Positions 49,826 to 58,435 of a DNA stretch of 64,000 nt are shown one piece after another. Every line of letters starts with the position of its first letter. Positions within the stretch are counted from its first letter, which is position 1. The position numbers and the translations under genes were made by a program. The notes under the pieces were generated by a model. That model searched no databases, was not told the DNA's origin, and saw only the letters and a program-made list of their open reading frames with translations. Origin of the DNA: Rhodanobacter sp. Root480 (GTDB lineage Bacteria > Pseudomonadota > Gammaproteobacteria > Xanthomonadales > Rhodanobacteraceae); NCBI RefSeq assembly GCF_001426645.1, contig NZ_LMEX01000001.1, positions 1,316,755 to 1,380,754 of the forward strand, read 5' to 3'.

Positions 49826-50896
49826 TCATGGGCGCACTCCGTTCGCTTCGATCACTTTGAAACCGTCCTGCGTGGTCACCGTGGTGACGTGGTGGAAACG
49901 CGCAGCCAGGATCGCCTCATACGGCAGGTGCCGGTTCGCCACCAGCCACAGCCGGCCCTCCGGCCCCAGCGCGTCGGCGGCGCTGGTGATGAAGGCGCGG
50001 CCCAGTTCGGGCAGGTCGGCGCGGCCCTGGTGGAACGGCGGATTGCTGACGATGGCGTCGTAACGCCGCGGCAAACCGCGGGTGACATCGTGCCAGTGCA
50101 CCGCAATCTCGACATCGCGGCCACTGGCCTGTTGCGCACGCGTCAGGTTGATCCGCGCCGGTTCCAGCGCACGCGCCTCCGCTTCGTACAGGTCGATCGA
50201 TGACACCTGCGGACAGCGGGCGATGATCTGTGTGGCCAGATAACCATAGCCGGCCCCCAGGTCGGCCACCCGCCCACGCAGGTCGGCCGGCAGATGTGCG
50301 GCCAGCAAGGCGGAGGCGGGATCGATCCGGTTCCAGGCAAACAGCCCGGGCCGGCTGACGAAGCCGTCGTCGGTTTCGCGCGGTGCATCCAGCGCCAGCC
50401 ATTGCGTCAGCAACTCGTGATCGACGCTGTCCGCCGTGGGCGTGGTCCAGAACACGCGGCATTTGTGCTTGGAAAGATGCTGCACGGCGCCGGCCAGTTT
50501 CACGAGGTCGGCCTCGCCGGATTTCGCGCCTTCCGCATTGGGCATGCTGACCAGTACGGTACCGCCCGGCGCCGTGTGCTGCAGCGCGCGGGCGAACAGC
50601 GCGCGCGCCTCGTCGCGCTGGCGCGGCGGCAGGATCAACACCAGCGGGAAAAGCTCACCCACGGATGCCTCGCCCACGTGCAGGCCACAGCGGCTCAGCT
50701 CATCGGCGAACGGCATGAAGCCCTGCTCGCACAGCCATGCCGGCTGCGCCATCTCGCGCAGGCGCACGCCGGCCCGCGCACGCAGGAACAGCACGCGGCC
50801 GTCGGACGGCAAGTGCAAGTGTCCCAACTCGAAGGGAACGAACAAGGCGGCCAGCGCCGTGTCGGGCGCGGCCGCGGAAAATCCGGATGCCGTCAC
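49826..50896 (-). CDS. rsmC: 16S rRNA (guanine-N2) methyltransferase, RsmC-like
   Basis: 356 residues from GTG 50896. SAM-dependent methyltransferase with duplicated fold: an N-terminal degenerate half, and a C-terminal catalytic half with motif I VADLGAGYGYLATQII and the target-base motif IVSNPPFHQGR. These fit RsmC/RsmD-type enzymes acting on G1207 of 16S rRNA. Upstream of it on the minus strand is a REP pair, after which the OPT transporter gene ends. It begins the rsmC-rsuA-miaA-hfq series. Confidence 0.9.
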   Translation of the reverse strand: MTASGFSAAAPDTALAALFVPFELGHLHLPSDGRVLFLRARAGVRLREMAQPAWLCEQGFMPFADELSRCGLHVGEASVGELFPLVLILPPRQRDEARALFARALQHTAPGGTVLVSMPNAEGAKSGEADLVKLAGAVQHLSKHKCRVFWTTPTADSVDHELLTQWLALDAPRETDDGFVSRPGLFAWNRIDPASALLAAHLPADLRGRVADLGAGYGYLATQIIARCPQVSSIDLYEAEARALEPARINLTRAQQASGRDVEIAVHWHDVTRGLPRRYDAIVSNPPFHQGRADLPELGRAFITSAADALGPEGRLWLVANRHLPYEAILAARFHHVTTVTTQDGFKVIEANGVRP

Positions 50897-50959
50897 GTCA
50901 TTACTTCAGCAGGCGATTGATGCACGCATTGTACGTGGCCGAGGGAAGCGCTTCCCTGT

Positions 50960-51036
50960 GTGGGAGCGACTTCAGTCGCGATGCTCTTGCTTTGAGGCTC
51001 AATGCAAAAAAGCATCGCGACTGAAGTCGCTCCCAC
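50960..51036. repeat. Paired REP element (REPIN), copy 4
   Basis: Arms GTGGGAGCGACTTCAGTC... (50960) and the inverse ending GAAGTCGCTCCCAC at 51036; inner bases GCATCGCGA extend the pairing so that the whole element can fold as one hairpin. Between opt and rsmC. Confidence 0.88.
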
Positions 51037-51045
51037 ATAACGGCG

Positions 51046-53049
51046 TTACGCCATTCCGCTGGACTGGTTGCGCCCCAACCGCGCCACCCAGCGGTACAGC
51101 GCCGCGTTGACCAGCACGAAGGCGATGCCGCCGATCCAGATCGCGGCGGTACCGAAGCCATCACCCACCAGCGCCAGCGGCGTGCTCTTGCCGGAAAACA
51201 CCACGATCGCGGCGATCACCACGCCGATGATGCTTTCGCCCACGATCATGCCCGAGGCCAACAGCACGCCCAGTTGCTTGGTGCCTTCGGGGTTGGCGCC
51301 GCGGTCGGCGCGCTTGTCGAAGTACCAGCCCACGATGGCGCCGACCACGATCATCAGCGTGGTGGAGCTGGGCAAGTAGATGCCCAAGCCCACGGCCAGC
51401 GGCGGCAACCTGGCGGTGCGCGTCGTGCGGCCCAGCATCTCGTCCAGCACGATCAGCGCCACGCCGATGGCGGCGCCCAGGCCGATCAGGCTCCAGTCGA
51501 TATTGCCCTGGATCACGCCTTGCGCCAGCGCCGAGATCAACCCGGCCTGCGGCGCCGCCAGCGCCCGCGTGGGGTCCACGCCGGGCATGCCGGCAAAGCC
51601 GTACGCTTCGTTCAACAGATCCAGCACCGGCGGGATCACCGCCGCGCCCACCAGCACGCCCACCACCAATGCCACCTGTTGTTTCCACGGCGTGGCATCC
51701 ACCAATTGGCCGGTTTTCAGGTCCTGCAGGTTGTTGTTGGCGATGGTGGCCACCGCGAACACCACCGAGGTGGCAAACAGCGCAAACGCCACCATGCCCT
51801 TGCCGGCGTCGCCGGTTTGCGCCTGCACGCCCAGCATCAGCAGCAGCGCGGCGATGATCACCACCAGGATGCCCACGCCCGACAGCGGGCTGTTGGACGA
51901 GCCGATCAGCCCCGCCATGTAACCGCACACCGCCGAGACCAGGAAACCCATCACCACCACGAAAACCAGGCCGCCGATCACCAGCAGCCATAGATGATCG
52001 CCCAGTCCGGTGGCGAAGCTGAAATCGCCCAGCAACCAGGCGATCGGCAGCAGGCAGGCCACGCTGATGAGGCCTACCAGGCCGATCGGCATGTCGTGTT
52101 CGGTGCGCGGCAACGTGGATCCCTGGCCCGCCTTGCGCGCCCGCGACGAGGCCATCGCCGAGGTCAACCCGCTGATCACCGGCTTCACCAGTTTGGCCAG
52201 CGTGTAGATGGCCGCCACGCCGATCGTGCCGGCGCCGATGAAACGCACCCTGGCGCTCCACGCGGCCTGCGCCACGTCGGCCGCGGCGCCGGCGGTCGCC
52301 GCCAGCATCGTGTAATGCGGCACCGCCCAGCCCCACGCGATCACCGCGCCCAGCAACATCGCCAGGCCCACCCACAAGCCCACCAGATGACCCACCGCCA
52401 GCAGCGCGAACGACAGCGCGAAGTCGTAACCGGTGGCGCCGCCGCGATCGCCGAAACGGAAATACTGCGCCACGTTGCCGGCGAAAACGCGGGTCGCCAC
52501 CACCACCGCAAACACTGCCGACACCACGGTGCCGGCGGCCACGGCCAGCAAGCCGGCGCGGCTGCTTTCCTCGGACGTGGCAGCCGCATCGTCGCCACCG
52601 CCCACCTTCAGCACCTCGGCGCAGGCCACGCCCTCGGGATACGGCAGGTCGGAATCGGTCACCAGCGCGCGGCGCAGCGGGATCGTGTACATCACGCCCA
52701 GGATGCCGCCGGTGGCGCAGATGCCGAAGGTGATCCAGAACGGAAAGCCGTTCCACCAGCCGATCATCACCAGCCCGGGCAGCACGAAGATGATCGCCGA
52801 CAGCGTGCCCGCCGACGAGGCCACCGTCTGCACGATGTTGTTTTCCTGCATCGTGGAATTCTTGAACGCGCGCAGGATCGCCATCGAGATCACCGCCGCG
52901 GGAATCGAGGTGGCGAAGGTCAATCCCGCCTTGAGTCCGAAAAACACATTGGCCGCGGTGAATACCAAGGTGATCACGATGCCGATGATCAGGCCGCGTA
53001 CGGTGAGCTCGGTGCGCGGCGTGGCGCCGGACAGGGGTTGTGCATTCAC
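51046..53049 (-). CDS. OPT-family oligopeptide transporter
   Basis: 667 residues from GTG 53049 (GGGAG seven bases upstream). A polytopic inner-membrane proton-coupled transporter; many hydrophobic helices along the chain. Family landmarks: TVRGLIIGIVITLVFTAANVFFGLKAG near the N-terminus (in pieces), SIPAAVISMAIL, LPYPEGVACAEVL and NNNLQDLKTGQLV. Bacterial OPT proteins take up peptides or metal-peptide chelates; the substrate cannot be told here. A stretch rich in Gly/Asp/Ser (GGGDDAAATSEESS) is a probable loop. It stands alone, 51 bp after the RluA-family gene start region. Confidence 0.9.
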   Translation of the reverse strand: MNAQPLSGATPRTELTVRGLIIGIVITLVFTAANVFFGLKAGLTFATSIPAAVISMAILRAFKNSTMQENNIVQTVASSAGTLSAIIFVLPGLVMIGWWNGFPFWITFGICATGGILGVMYTIPLRRALVTDSDLPYPEGVACAEVLKVGGGDDAAATSEESSRAGLLAVAAGTVVSAVFAVVVATRVFAGNVAQYFRFGDRGGATGYDFALSFALLAVGHLVGLWVGLAMLLGAVIAWGWAVPHYTMLAATAGAAADVAQAAWSARVRFIGAGTIGVAAIYTLAKLVKPVISGLTSAMASSRARKAGQGSTLPRTEHDMPIGLVGLISVACLLPIAWLLGDFSFATGLGDHLWLLVIGGLVFVVVMGFLVSAVCGYMAGLIGSSNSPLSGVGILVVIIAALLLMLGVQAQTGDAGKGMVAFALFATSVVFAVATIANNNLQDLKTGQLVDATPWKQQVALVVGVLVGAAVIPPVLDLLNEAYGFAGMPGVDPTRALAAPQAGLISALAQGVIQGNIDWSLIGLGAAIGVALIVLDEMLGRTTRTARLPPLAVGLGIYLPSSTTLMIVVGAIVGWYFDKRADRGANPEGTKQLGVLLASGMIVGESIIGVVIAAIVVFSGKSTPLALVGDGFGTAAIWIGGIAFVLVNAALYRWVARLGRNQSSGMA

Positions 53050-53100
53050 GACGGCTCTCCCGCGCCAATAGTGCGCGCAACGATAACGCGGAATGGTCGC

Positions 53101-54015
53101 TTACCGCGCGTCGGCGGAACCAACTTCTGGCACTGGCCCCGCAAGCTCCAGCCCGCTCTGGAAGTGGCGCCGCTCGCCCGACAGCGGGTCGTCGAACGCC
53201 AGGTTGCGCGCCAGCAATTGCAGCGGGCGGCGATGGTCGTCATCGGCCGCGGGCGCAAGTTCGGGATACAACGTGTCGTGCAGGATCGGCGCGCCCAACG
53301 CGGCCATGTGCAGGCGCAACTGGTGCTTCTTGCCGGTGACCGGTCGCAGCGCATAGCGCCAGATATCGACCCCGCGCTCGATCACCTCGATCAACGTCTC
53401 GCTGTTGGGTTCGCCCTCGACCTCGCGCATGCGGAAAAACGGCTCGCCCGCCACGATGCGCGAACGGCGATGCTGCGGAAATGACAGCTGCGGCAAACCC
53501 GGCGCCAGCGCGTGATAAAGCTTGTCGATGCGCCGTTCGCGGAACAGCGCCTGGTACGCCGCGCGGCTGGCCGGGTTGGCCGAGAAAAGCACCAGCCCCG
53601 CCGTGGCCCGATCGATCCGGTGCAGCGGCACCAGGTCCGGATTGTCCAGCCGACGGATCAGTCGCCGCAGCAAGGTCTGCTCCACGAAGCCGCCCGCCGG
53701 CGTCACCGGCAGGTAGTGCGGCTTGTCCGCCACCACCAGATGCGCATCGACATGCAGCACGGTTTCGACGCCGGGAATCGGCACCTCCTGCGCCACCTCG
53801 CGGTAATAGTGGATGCGCAGCCCCGCGCGATACGACGTGCGCGGCGTGATCGCCCGCCCCTGCGCATCCAGCACCCGCCCGCGTTCGATCCGGTCCAGCC
53901 ACTGCGCAGGGCTCACGCTGGCGAAATGCGCGCACAGCGCGTCCAGCACCGTGGCCCATTCGCCGGCAGGCAGATGCACGGTGCTGGCGCGGGGATCGTG
54001 GAAGGCGTCAGTCAT
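53101..54015 (-). CDS. RluA-family pseudouridine synthase
   Basis: 304 residues from ATG 54015. The catalytic motif HRIDRATAGLVLFSANP carries the active-site Asp of the RluA class, and GKKHQLRLHMAALGAPILHDTLYP the second conserved region. N-terminal part AQWLDRIERGRVLDAQGRAITPRT resembles an S4-like domain. Substrate RNA is uncertain: the PHYLPVTPAGGFVEQTLLRRL section groups it with RluA-related enzymes that act on rRNA or tRNA. Divergent from yaeQ, with no partner on its own strand. Confidence 0.87.
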   Translation of the reverse strand: MTDAFHDPRASTVHLPAGEWATVLDALCAHFASVSPAQWLDRIERGRVLDAQGRAITPRTSYRAGLRIHYYREVAQEVPIPGVETVLHVDAHLVVADKPHYLPVTPAGGFVEQTLLRRLIRRLDNPDLVPLHRIDRATAGLVLFSANPASRAAYQALFRERRIDKLYHALAPGLPQLSFPQHRRSRIVAGEPFFRMREVEGEPNSETLIEVIERGVDIWRYALRPVTGKKHQLRLHMAALGAPILHDTLYPELAPAADDDHRRPLQLLARNLAFDDPLSGERRHFQSGLELAGPVPEVGSADAR

Positions 54016-54074
54016 AAGCACCGCAGTCTAGAGCCAACGCGTAGAATGGCCGGCTGTTGTCTCAAGGCTGGCCC

Positions 54075-54632
54075 ATGGCGCTCAACTCCACCATCTACAA
54101 AGTCGAACTGCAGATCAGCGACATGGATCGGCATTACTACGCCACCCACGCGCTGACCCTGGCGCGGCACCCCTCGGAAACCGAGGAGCGCCTGATGGTG
54201 CGGCTGTTGGCGTTCGCGCTGTACGCGGACGATCGGCTGGAGTTCGGCAAGGGCCTCAGCGACGAGGACGAACCGGCCCTGTGGCGCAAGGCGTACACCG
54301 ACGAGATCGAGCTGTGGATCGAGCTGGGCCAGCCCGACGAAAGCCGCATCCGCAAGGCCTGCGGCCGCTCGCGCCAGGTGGTGGTGATCAGCTACGGCGG
54401 CAACGCCGCGGAGATCTGGTGGAGCAAGGTCGGCTCCGCGCTGGCGCGCAACAGGAACCTCACCGTGCTCGACATTCCCGCCGCGACCGTGACCGAACTG
54501 GTTGCGCTGTTGCAGCGGGGCATGCGGCTGCAGTGCCTGATCCAGGATGGCCAGTTGCAATTGATGAACGACACCGACGCGGTGGCCGTGGACCCGGTGA
54601 AGCGCATGCTCGCCACGGACGCGTCGAAATAA
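54075..54632 (+). CDS. YaeQ family protein
   Basis: 185 residues from ATG 54075. Conserved YaeQ sections: ALNSTIYKVELQISDMDRHYY, HPSETEERLMVRLLAFALYAD, FGKGLSDEDEPALW and the C-terminal WWSKVGSALARNRNLTV. The family has a PD-(D/E)XK nuclease-like fold by structure, but the activity and role are unknown. The fkbp lipoprotein gene follows after 24 bp on the same strand, so they may be an operon. Confidence 0.88.
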   Translation: MALNSTIYKVELQISDMDRHYYATHALTLARHPSETEERLMVRLLAFALYADDRLEFGKGLSDEDEPALWRKAYTDEIELWIELGQPDESRIRKACGRSRQVVVISYGGNAAEIWWSKVGSALARNRNLTVLDIPAATVTELVALLQRGMRLQCLIQDGQLQLMNDTDAVAVDPVKRMLATDASK

Positions 54633-54656
54633 CCCTCACCTTTTCCGGAGATACCC

Positions 54657-55091
54657 ATGCGCTGGTTGCTGCCCCTGCTCACCGTCTTCACCCTCGCCGC
54701 CTGCGGCGGCTCGCCCCAGGTCCGCACCCACGGCCACGTGGACAAGCTCACCACCATCGACCACACCGTCGGCAGCGGCGCCGAGGCGAAGGCCGGCATG
54801 GACGTGCTGGTGCACTACACCGGCTGGCTGTATGACGACACCGCCACCGACAAGCACGGCACGAAATTCGACAGCTCACGCGACCACGGCACGCCGTTCA
54901 ATTTCCAGCTGGGCGCCGGCCGCGTCATCGAAGGCTGGGACCAGGGCGTGGCCGGCATGCGCGTGGGTGGCAAGCGCACGTTGCTGATTCCCGCCGCGCT
55001 CGGCTATGGCGCCCAAGGCGCCGGCGGCGACATCCCGCCGAATGCGTCGCTGGTGTTCGATGTGGAATTGATCGACGTCAGCAAGCACTGA
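54657..55091 (+). CDS. FKBP-type peptidyl-prolyl isomerase lipoprotein
   Basis: 144 residues from ATG 54657 (CGGAGA upstream). Lipobox LAAC at residues 13-16 predicts a lipid-modified periplasmic protein processed by LspA. One FKBP domain: DVLVHYTGWLYDD, KFDSSRDHGTPFNFQLGAGRVIEGWDQGVAGMRVGGKR in pieces, and the FDVELIDV end. An insert in the first flap (TATDKHG) distinguishes it from cytosolic FKBP. Periplasmic protein-folding role inferred. The REP pair copy 5 begins six bases after its stop. Confidence 0.9.
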   Translation: MRWLLPLLTVFTLAACGGSPQVRTHGHVDKLTTIDHTVGSGAEAKAGMDVLVHYTGWLYDDTATDKHGTKFDSSRDHGTPFNFQLGAGRVIEGWDQGVAGMRVGGKRTLLIPAALGYGAQGAGGDIPPNASLVFDVELIDVSKH

Positions 55092-55096
55092 CCCCT

Positions 55097-55203
55097 GTAG
55101 GAGCGACTTCAGTCGCGATGCTCTTGAAGGGATGACCAGACATTCGTCTGTTGAAAGCCGGGATTCGGAAGAGCAAGAGCATCGCGACTGAAGTCGCTCC
55201 TAC
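55097..55203. repeat. Paired REP element (REPIN), copy 5
   Basis: GTAGGAGCGACTTCAGTC... arm at 55097-55118 and inverse ...GAAGTCGCTCCTAC ending 55203, with a longer spacer (about 60 bp) than the others. Between convergent fkbp and RIO genes. Confidence 0.85.
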
Positions 55204-55228
55204 AAGAGCCACCGGTTCCACCATCCAT

Positions 55229-56086
55229 TCAATCCTCCTGCGCCGCAGCCTCGCGCCCCTGTTGGCGGATGATGGCTTCCTCGCGCGCATCGATGATCGA
55301 CTGCATCACGCTGTCCACGTCGGCGATGCTTTCGTCGAATTCGAACTGGCCGGTCAGCTCGGTGTCCGGATGCAGCTCGCCCAGTTCGTACAACGCCCAC
55401 ATCTCCTCGCCGTAATAGGTGTCCAGCAACTCCGGCGCAAAGCGCGACAGACTGATGGTGATGTTGCCTACGTCACGGCGCAGCATGGCGCGCGCCGCGT
55501 TGTTGCCCGACGCGCTGACCACCTGCGGCAGGTCGATGATCACCGGGCCCTCGGGGCCCACCAGCACGTTGTATTCGGACAGGTCGCCGTGGATCAGGCC
55601 GATGCACAGCATGCGCGCCACCTGCTGCATCAGGAAGCGGTGGTAGTCGCGCGCCGTGTCGGCCGACAACTCCACCTCGCCCAGTCGCGGTGCCGAATAA
55701 CCGTCCGCGTCGGTGACCAGCTCCATCACCAGCACGCCGCTGAAATAACCGAACGGCCGCGGCACCCGCACGCCGGCGGCGGTGAGCTGGTACAGCGCGT
55801 CGACCTCGGCGTTCTTCCAGTTCTCCTCCATCTCCTTGCGGCCGAACTTGCTGGCCTTGCCGATCGCGCGCGCCTGGCGGCTGCCGCGCACCTTGCGGCC
55901 CTCCTGGTATTGCACGCGCGCCTGGAAACTGCGCTGCCCCATGTCCTTGTAGACCTTGGCGCAACGCGTTTCATCGCCGCAGCGCACCACGTAAACGGAG
56001 GCCTCCTTGCCGCTCTTGAGCGGGCGGAGCACCTGGTCGATCACGCCTTCCTCGATCAATGTCTGCAGGCCCTGGGGTGTCTTCAT
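55229..56086 (-). CDS. RIO1-family serine/threonine kinase
   Basis: 285 residues from ATG 56086. Atypical kinase: GKEASVYVV nucleotide loop, CAKVYKDM for the ATP lysine, RIO catalytic LIHGDLSEYNVLV and metal-binding IIDLPQVV. RIO proteins in bacteria are poorly characterised. The N-terminal helical portion (TPQGLQTLIEEGVIDQVLRPLKS) contains a possible wing-like segment. The C-terminus is acidic (FDESIADVDSVMQSI). Substrate and role are unknown. Confidence 0.88.
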   Translation of the reverse strand: MKTPQGLQTLIEEGVIDQVLRPLKSGKEASVYVVRCGDETRCAKVYKDMGQRSFQARVQYQEGRKVRGSRQARAIGKASKFGRKEMEENWKNAEVDALYQLTAAGVRVPRPFGYFSGVLVMELVTDADGYSAPRLGEVELSADTARDYHRFLMQQVARMLCIGLIHGDLSEYNVLVGPEGPVIIDLPQVVSASGNNAARAMLRRDVGNITISLSRFAPELLDTYYGEEMWALYELGELHPDTELTGQFEFDESIADVDSVMQSIIDAREEAIIRQQGREAAAQED

Positions 56087-56144
56087 GCGTTGGAAAGCTT
56101 CAAGTCGTCGTGGAAAGGTCGCGATTATGGCCGATCGGATGTTG

Positions 56145-57131
56145 CTATTTGTTCGACGCGCACACGGCGGCGATCTCGAACGAGCGCCGGCGGGCGGCGT
56201 GGTCGAACACGTTCGCGGTGATCAGCACCTCGTCCGGCCGATGCCGCTCGATGAATGCGTCGATGCCTTGCCGCACGGTCGTCTCGTCGCCCACCACGGC
56301 GCAGGCCAGCGCGCGCTCCACGCCGATCCTCTCCACCGGCGACCAGTAGGTCTCGATGTCGTCGATCGGCGGCGGGATCAGCCCCGGCCGGCCGCGACGC
56401 AGATTGATGAAACTTTGTTGCTGGGTGGTGAACAGCCGCCGCGCCTCGGCATCGCTGTCGGCCGCCACCACGTTCAGGCCCAGCATGGCGTACGGCTGTT
56501 CCAGCCGCGCCGACGGCCGGAAATCGCGACGGTACAGCGCCAGCGCCTCGTCCATCGCATCGGGGGCGAAATGCGAGGCGAACGCGAACGGCAGGCCCAA
56601 CGCCGCCGACAACTTGGCGCTGAACAGGCTGGAACCCAGCAGCCACACCGGCACGTCGATGCCGGCGCCAGGCACCGCGCGCACCGGCTGGCCGGGCGTG
56701 GCGGGCTCGAAATAGCCGAGCAGTTCCATCACGTCCTGCGGAAACGCGTCGGCACTGTCGAAATAGCGGCGCAAGGCTTTCGCGGTGGGCTGGTCGGTGC
56801 CCGGCGCGCGGCCCAGCCCCAAGTCGATGCGGCCCGGATACAGCGACGCCAGCGTGCCGAACTGCTCGGCCACCTGCAGCGGTGCATGGTTCGGCAGCAT
56901 GATGCCGCCAGCGCCCACGCGGATGGTCGAGGTGCCGCCGGCCACGTGTCCGATCAACACCGCCGTCGCCGCACTGGCGATACCGGGCATGTTGTGGTGC
57001 TCGGCCAGCCAGTAGCGGTGGTAGCCGAGTCGCTCGGCCAGCTGCGCCAGATCCAGCGTGTTGCGGAACGCCTGCGCGGCATCGCTGCCTTCGGTAACCG
57101 GCGCCAGGTCGAGTATCGAGAAAGGGATCAT
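56145..57131 (-). CDS. Luciferase-like (LLM) flavin-dependent oxidoreductase
   Basis: 328 residues from ATG 57131. TIM-barrel monooxygenase-like protein: [14 protein letters not shown] start, [51 protein letters not shown] and [14 protein letters not shown] are the signatures of group A LLM proteins such as YhbW. It would use FMN or F420-type flavin; substrate not predictable. The start is supported by the conserved MIPFSILDL; upstream codons overlap the next gene's promoter region. It is divergent from the S4/pseudouridine-like gene at 57.3 kb. Confidence 0.88.
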   Translation of the reverse strand: MIPFSILDLAPVTEGSDAAQAFRNTLDLAQLAERLGYHRYWLAEHHNMPGIASAATAVLIGHVAGGTSTIRVGAGGIMLPNHAPLQVAEQFGTLASLYPGRIDLGLGRAPGTDQPTAKALRRYFDSADAFPQDVMELLGYFEPATPGQPVRAVPGAGIDVPVWLLGSSLFSAKLSAALGLPFAFASHFAPDAMDEALALYRRDFRPSARLEQPYAMLGLNVVAADSDAEARRLFTTQQQSFINLRRGRPGLIPPPIDDIETYWSPVERIGVERALACAVVGDETTVRQGIDAFIERHRPDEVLITANVFDHAARRRSFEIAAVCASNK

Positions 57132-57228
57132 GTGGGGACGTCCGCCATGGTGGAGGTTTCCAATCTGGGGGCGCGCACCGGGAATGCCACCGCGACGGTC
57201 TATTTTCGTGCGGTTGCCCACGGATGCC

Positions 57229-57234
57229 TACAAT
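57229..57234 (+). promoter_or_regulatory. -10 box before the inactive pseudouridine synthase homologue
   Basis: TACAAT at 57229-57234; start of transcription would be near 57241, leaving a leader of about 20 nt before ATG 57263. -35 not convincing. Confidence 0.35.
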
Positions 57235-57262
57235 GGCGGATTCCCCTGCGCTGGCCCTTCCC

Positions 57263-57985
57263 ATGACCGAACCTGTCCGCCTTGCCAAACGGGTCGTCGC
57301 CCTGGCGGGTTGCTCGCGCCGCGAGGCGGAGCAATTCATCGAAGGCGGCTGGGTGCGGGTGGACGGCGTGGTGGTGGAAGAGCCGCAGTTCATGGTGGAC
57401 GCGCAAACCGTGGCCATCGACCCCGCCGCCCGGCTGGCGCCGCTGGAAGCGGTCACGCTGGTGCTCAACAAACCGGCCGGCATCGACGCCGGGCCGGGAC
57501 CGGACGGCGCCGCCACACTGGTCACGCCGGCAACGCGCAGCGCCGACGACGCTTCCGGCGTGCGGCCACTGAAGCGGCACATGTCCCGCCTCACAGCGCC
57601 CCTGTCGTTGCCGACCAAGGCCAGCGGCCTGCTGTTTTTCACGCAGGACTGGCGCGTGGCGCGCAAGCTCACCGAGGACGCCAGCCGAATCGAGCAGGAG
57701 TTCGTGGTCGATGTGGATGGCGAGCTGATCGAGAACGGCCTGGCGCTGCTCAACCATGGCCTGCGCTTCAACAACTACGCGATGCCGCCGATCAAGGTCA
57801 GCTGGCAAAGCGAGCACCGCCTGCGTTTCGCGTTCAAGGGCCTGCAACCGAGCCAGATCGAACCGATGTGCAACGCGGTGGGCCTGCAGGTGGTGGCGAT
57901 GAAACGGTTGCGCGTGGGCCGTATTTCACTGAGCCGCCTGCCGCCCGGCGAGTGGCGCTACCTGGCGCCGCACGAGCGCATCTGA
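57263..57985 (+). CDS. RluF/RsuA-family pseudouridine synthase homologue lacking the catalytic Asp
   Basis: 240 residues from ATG 57263 (an ATG at 57233 lies within a TACAAT -10 box). It has the S4 domain (VRLAKRVVALAGCSRREAEQFIEGGWV), the TLVLNKPAGID strand, the SGLLFFTQDW and VKRLRVGRISLSRLPPGEWRYL tail, but not the active site. Where the family has GRLDxDTxGLL, this one reads LSLPTKASGLL (114-124): Asp becomes Pro117. The downstream GRxxQIRRM contact is QIEPM. So catalysis by the usual mechanism looks impossible and an RNA-binding role is more plausible. Divergent from the LLM gene. The neighbours give no clue. Confidence 0.78.
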   Translation: MTEPVRLAKRVVALAGCSRREAEQFIEGGWVRVDGVVVEEPQFMVDAQTVAIDPAARLAPLEAVTLVLNKPAGIDAGPGPDGAATLVTPATRSADDASGVRPLKRHMSRLTAPLSLPTKASGLLFFTQDWRVARKLTEDASRIEQEFVVDVDGELIENGLALLNHGLRFNNYAMPPIKVSWQSEHRLRFAFKGLQPSQIEPMCNAVGLQVVAMKRLRVGRISLSRLPPGEWRYLAPHERI

Positions 57986-58162
57986 CAGCGGCGCGAGGCG
58001 ATTGGCATCATCGCCACGACCGCTTTGAAAACGCCAAGCGGCACCGGCTTGGCTTCCACTGCGCCCACCCCTAAACTCCGATCGCGCCGCGCTCGAAGTT
58101 TCTGCCGGTGCCCGGATCGGCGCTGCCGCTCCCGTCCAACCTTCCACAGTGCGGAGTTCGAC

Positions 58163-58264
58163 ATGAGCAAGGGCATGGATTCAAAGAAAACCGAGAAGAA
58201 AAAGCCGGCCAAGACCATGAAGGAAAAAAGGGCGGCCAAGCAGGAAAAGAAGAAAAGCCAGTAA
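58163..58264 (+). CDS. Lysine-rich 33-residue microprotein
   Basis: ATG 58163 with a clear GGAG six bases upstream. Thirty-three residues, 13 or more of them lysine, reading MSKGMDSKKTEKKKPAKTMK and on to QEKKKSQ. I recall that proteins of this type (MSKGxDxKK..KKPAKT) are widespread short genes in this order, but no function is known. No signal or membrane segment. Strongly basic, so nucleic-acid or ribosome association is conceivable. A hairpin (58305-58330) lies 40 bp beyond the stop. Confidence 0.7.
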   Translation: MSKGMDSKKTEKKKPAKTMKEKRAAKQEKKKSQ

Positions 58265-58304
58265 CCAGGGCTGAAATCCGGGCAGCAAACCCGCACCATC
58301 GCAG

Positions 58305-58330
58305 GCAGCCGGCTCACCACGGCCGGCTGC
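58305..58330 (+). terminator. Hairpin after the lysine-rich microprotein
   Basis: GCAGCCGGC (58305-58313) and GCCGGCTGC (58322-58330), 8-nt loop. No T-run, so termination strength is doubtful. Confidence 0.45.
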
Positions 58331-58435
58331 ACCAGACACCGCAGCGGACGATCGGAGTACTCAATTTTTCCGTCGCCCTGCCGTTATCTCCGCAAGTTGT
58401 GGGACGCTTGCGTTTTCTCGAAAAGGGACGTTTGC

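Noticed and set aside
58265-58435. Extension of the HDOD protein upstream of 58436
   Set aside because: The frame continues upstream but lacks a ribosome site; ATG 58436 has AGGGA and starts a normal basic N-terminus.
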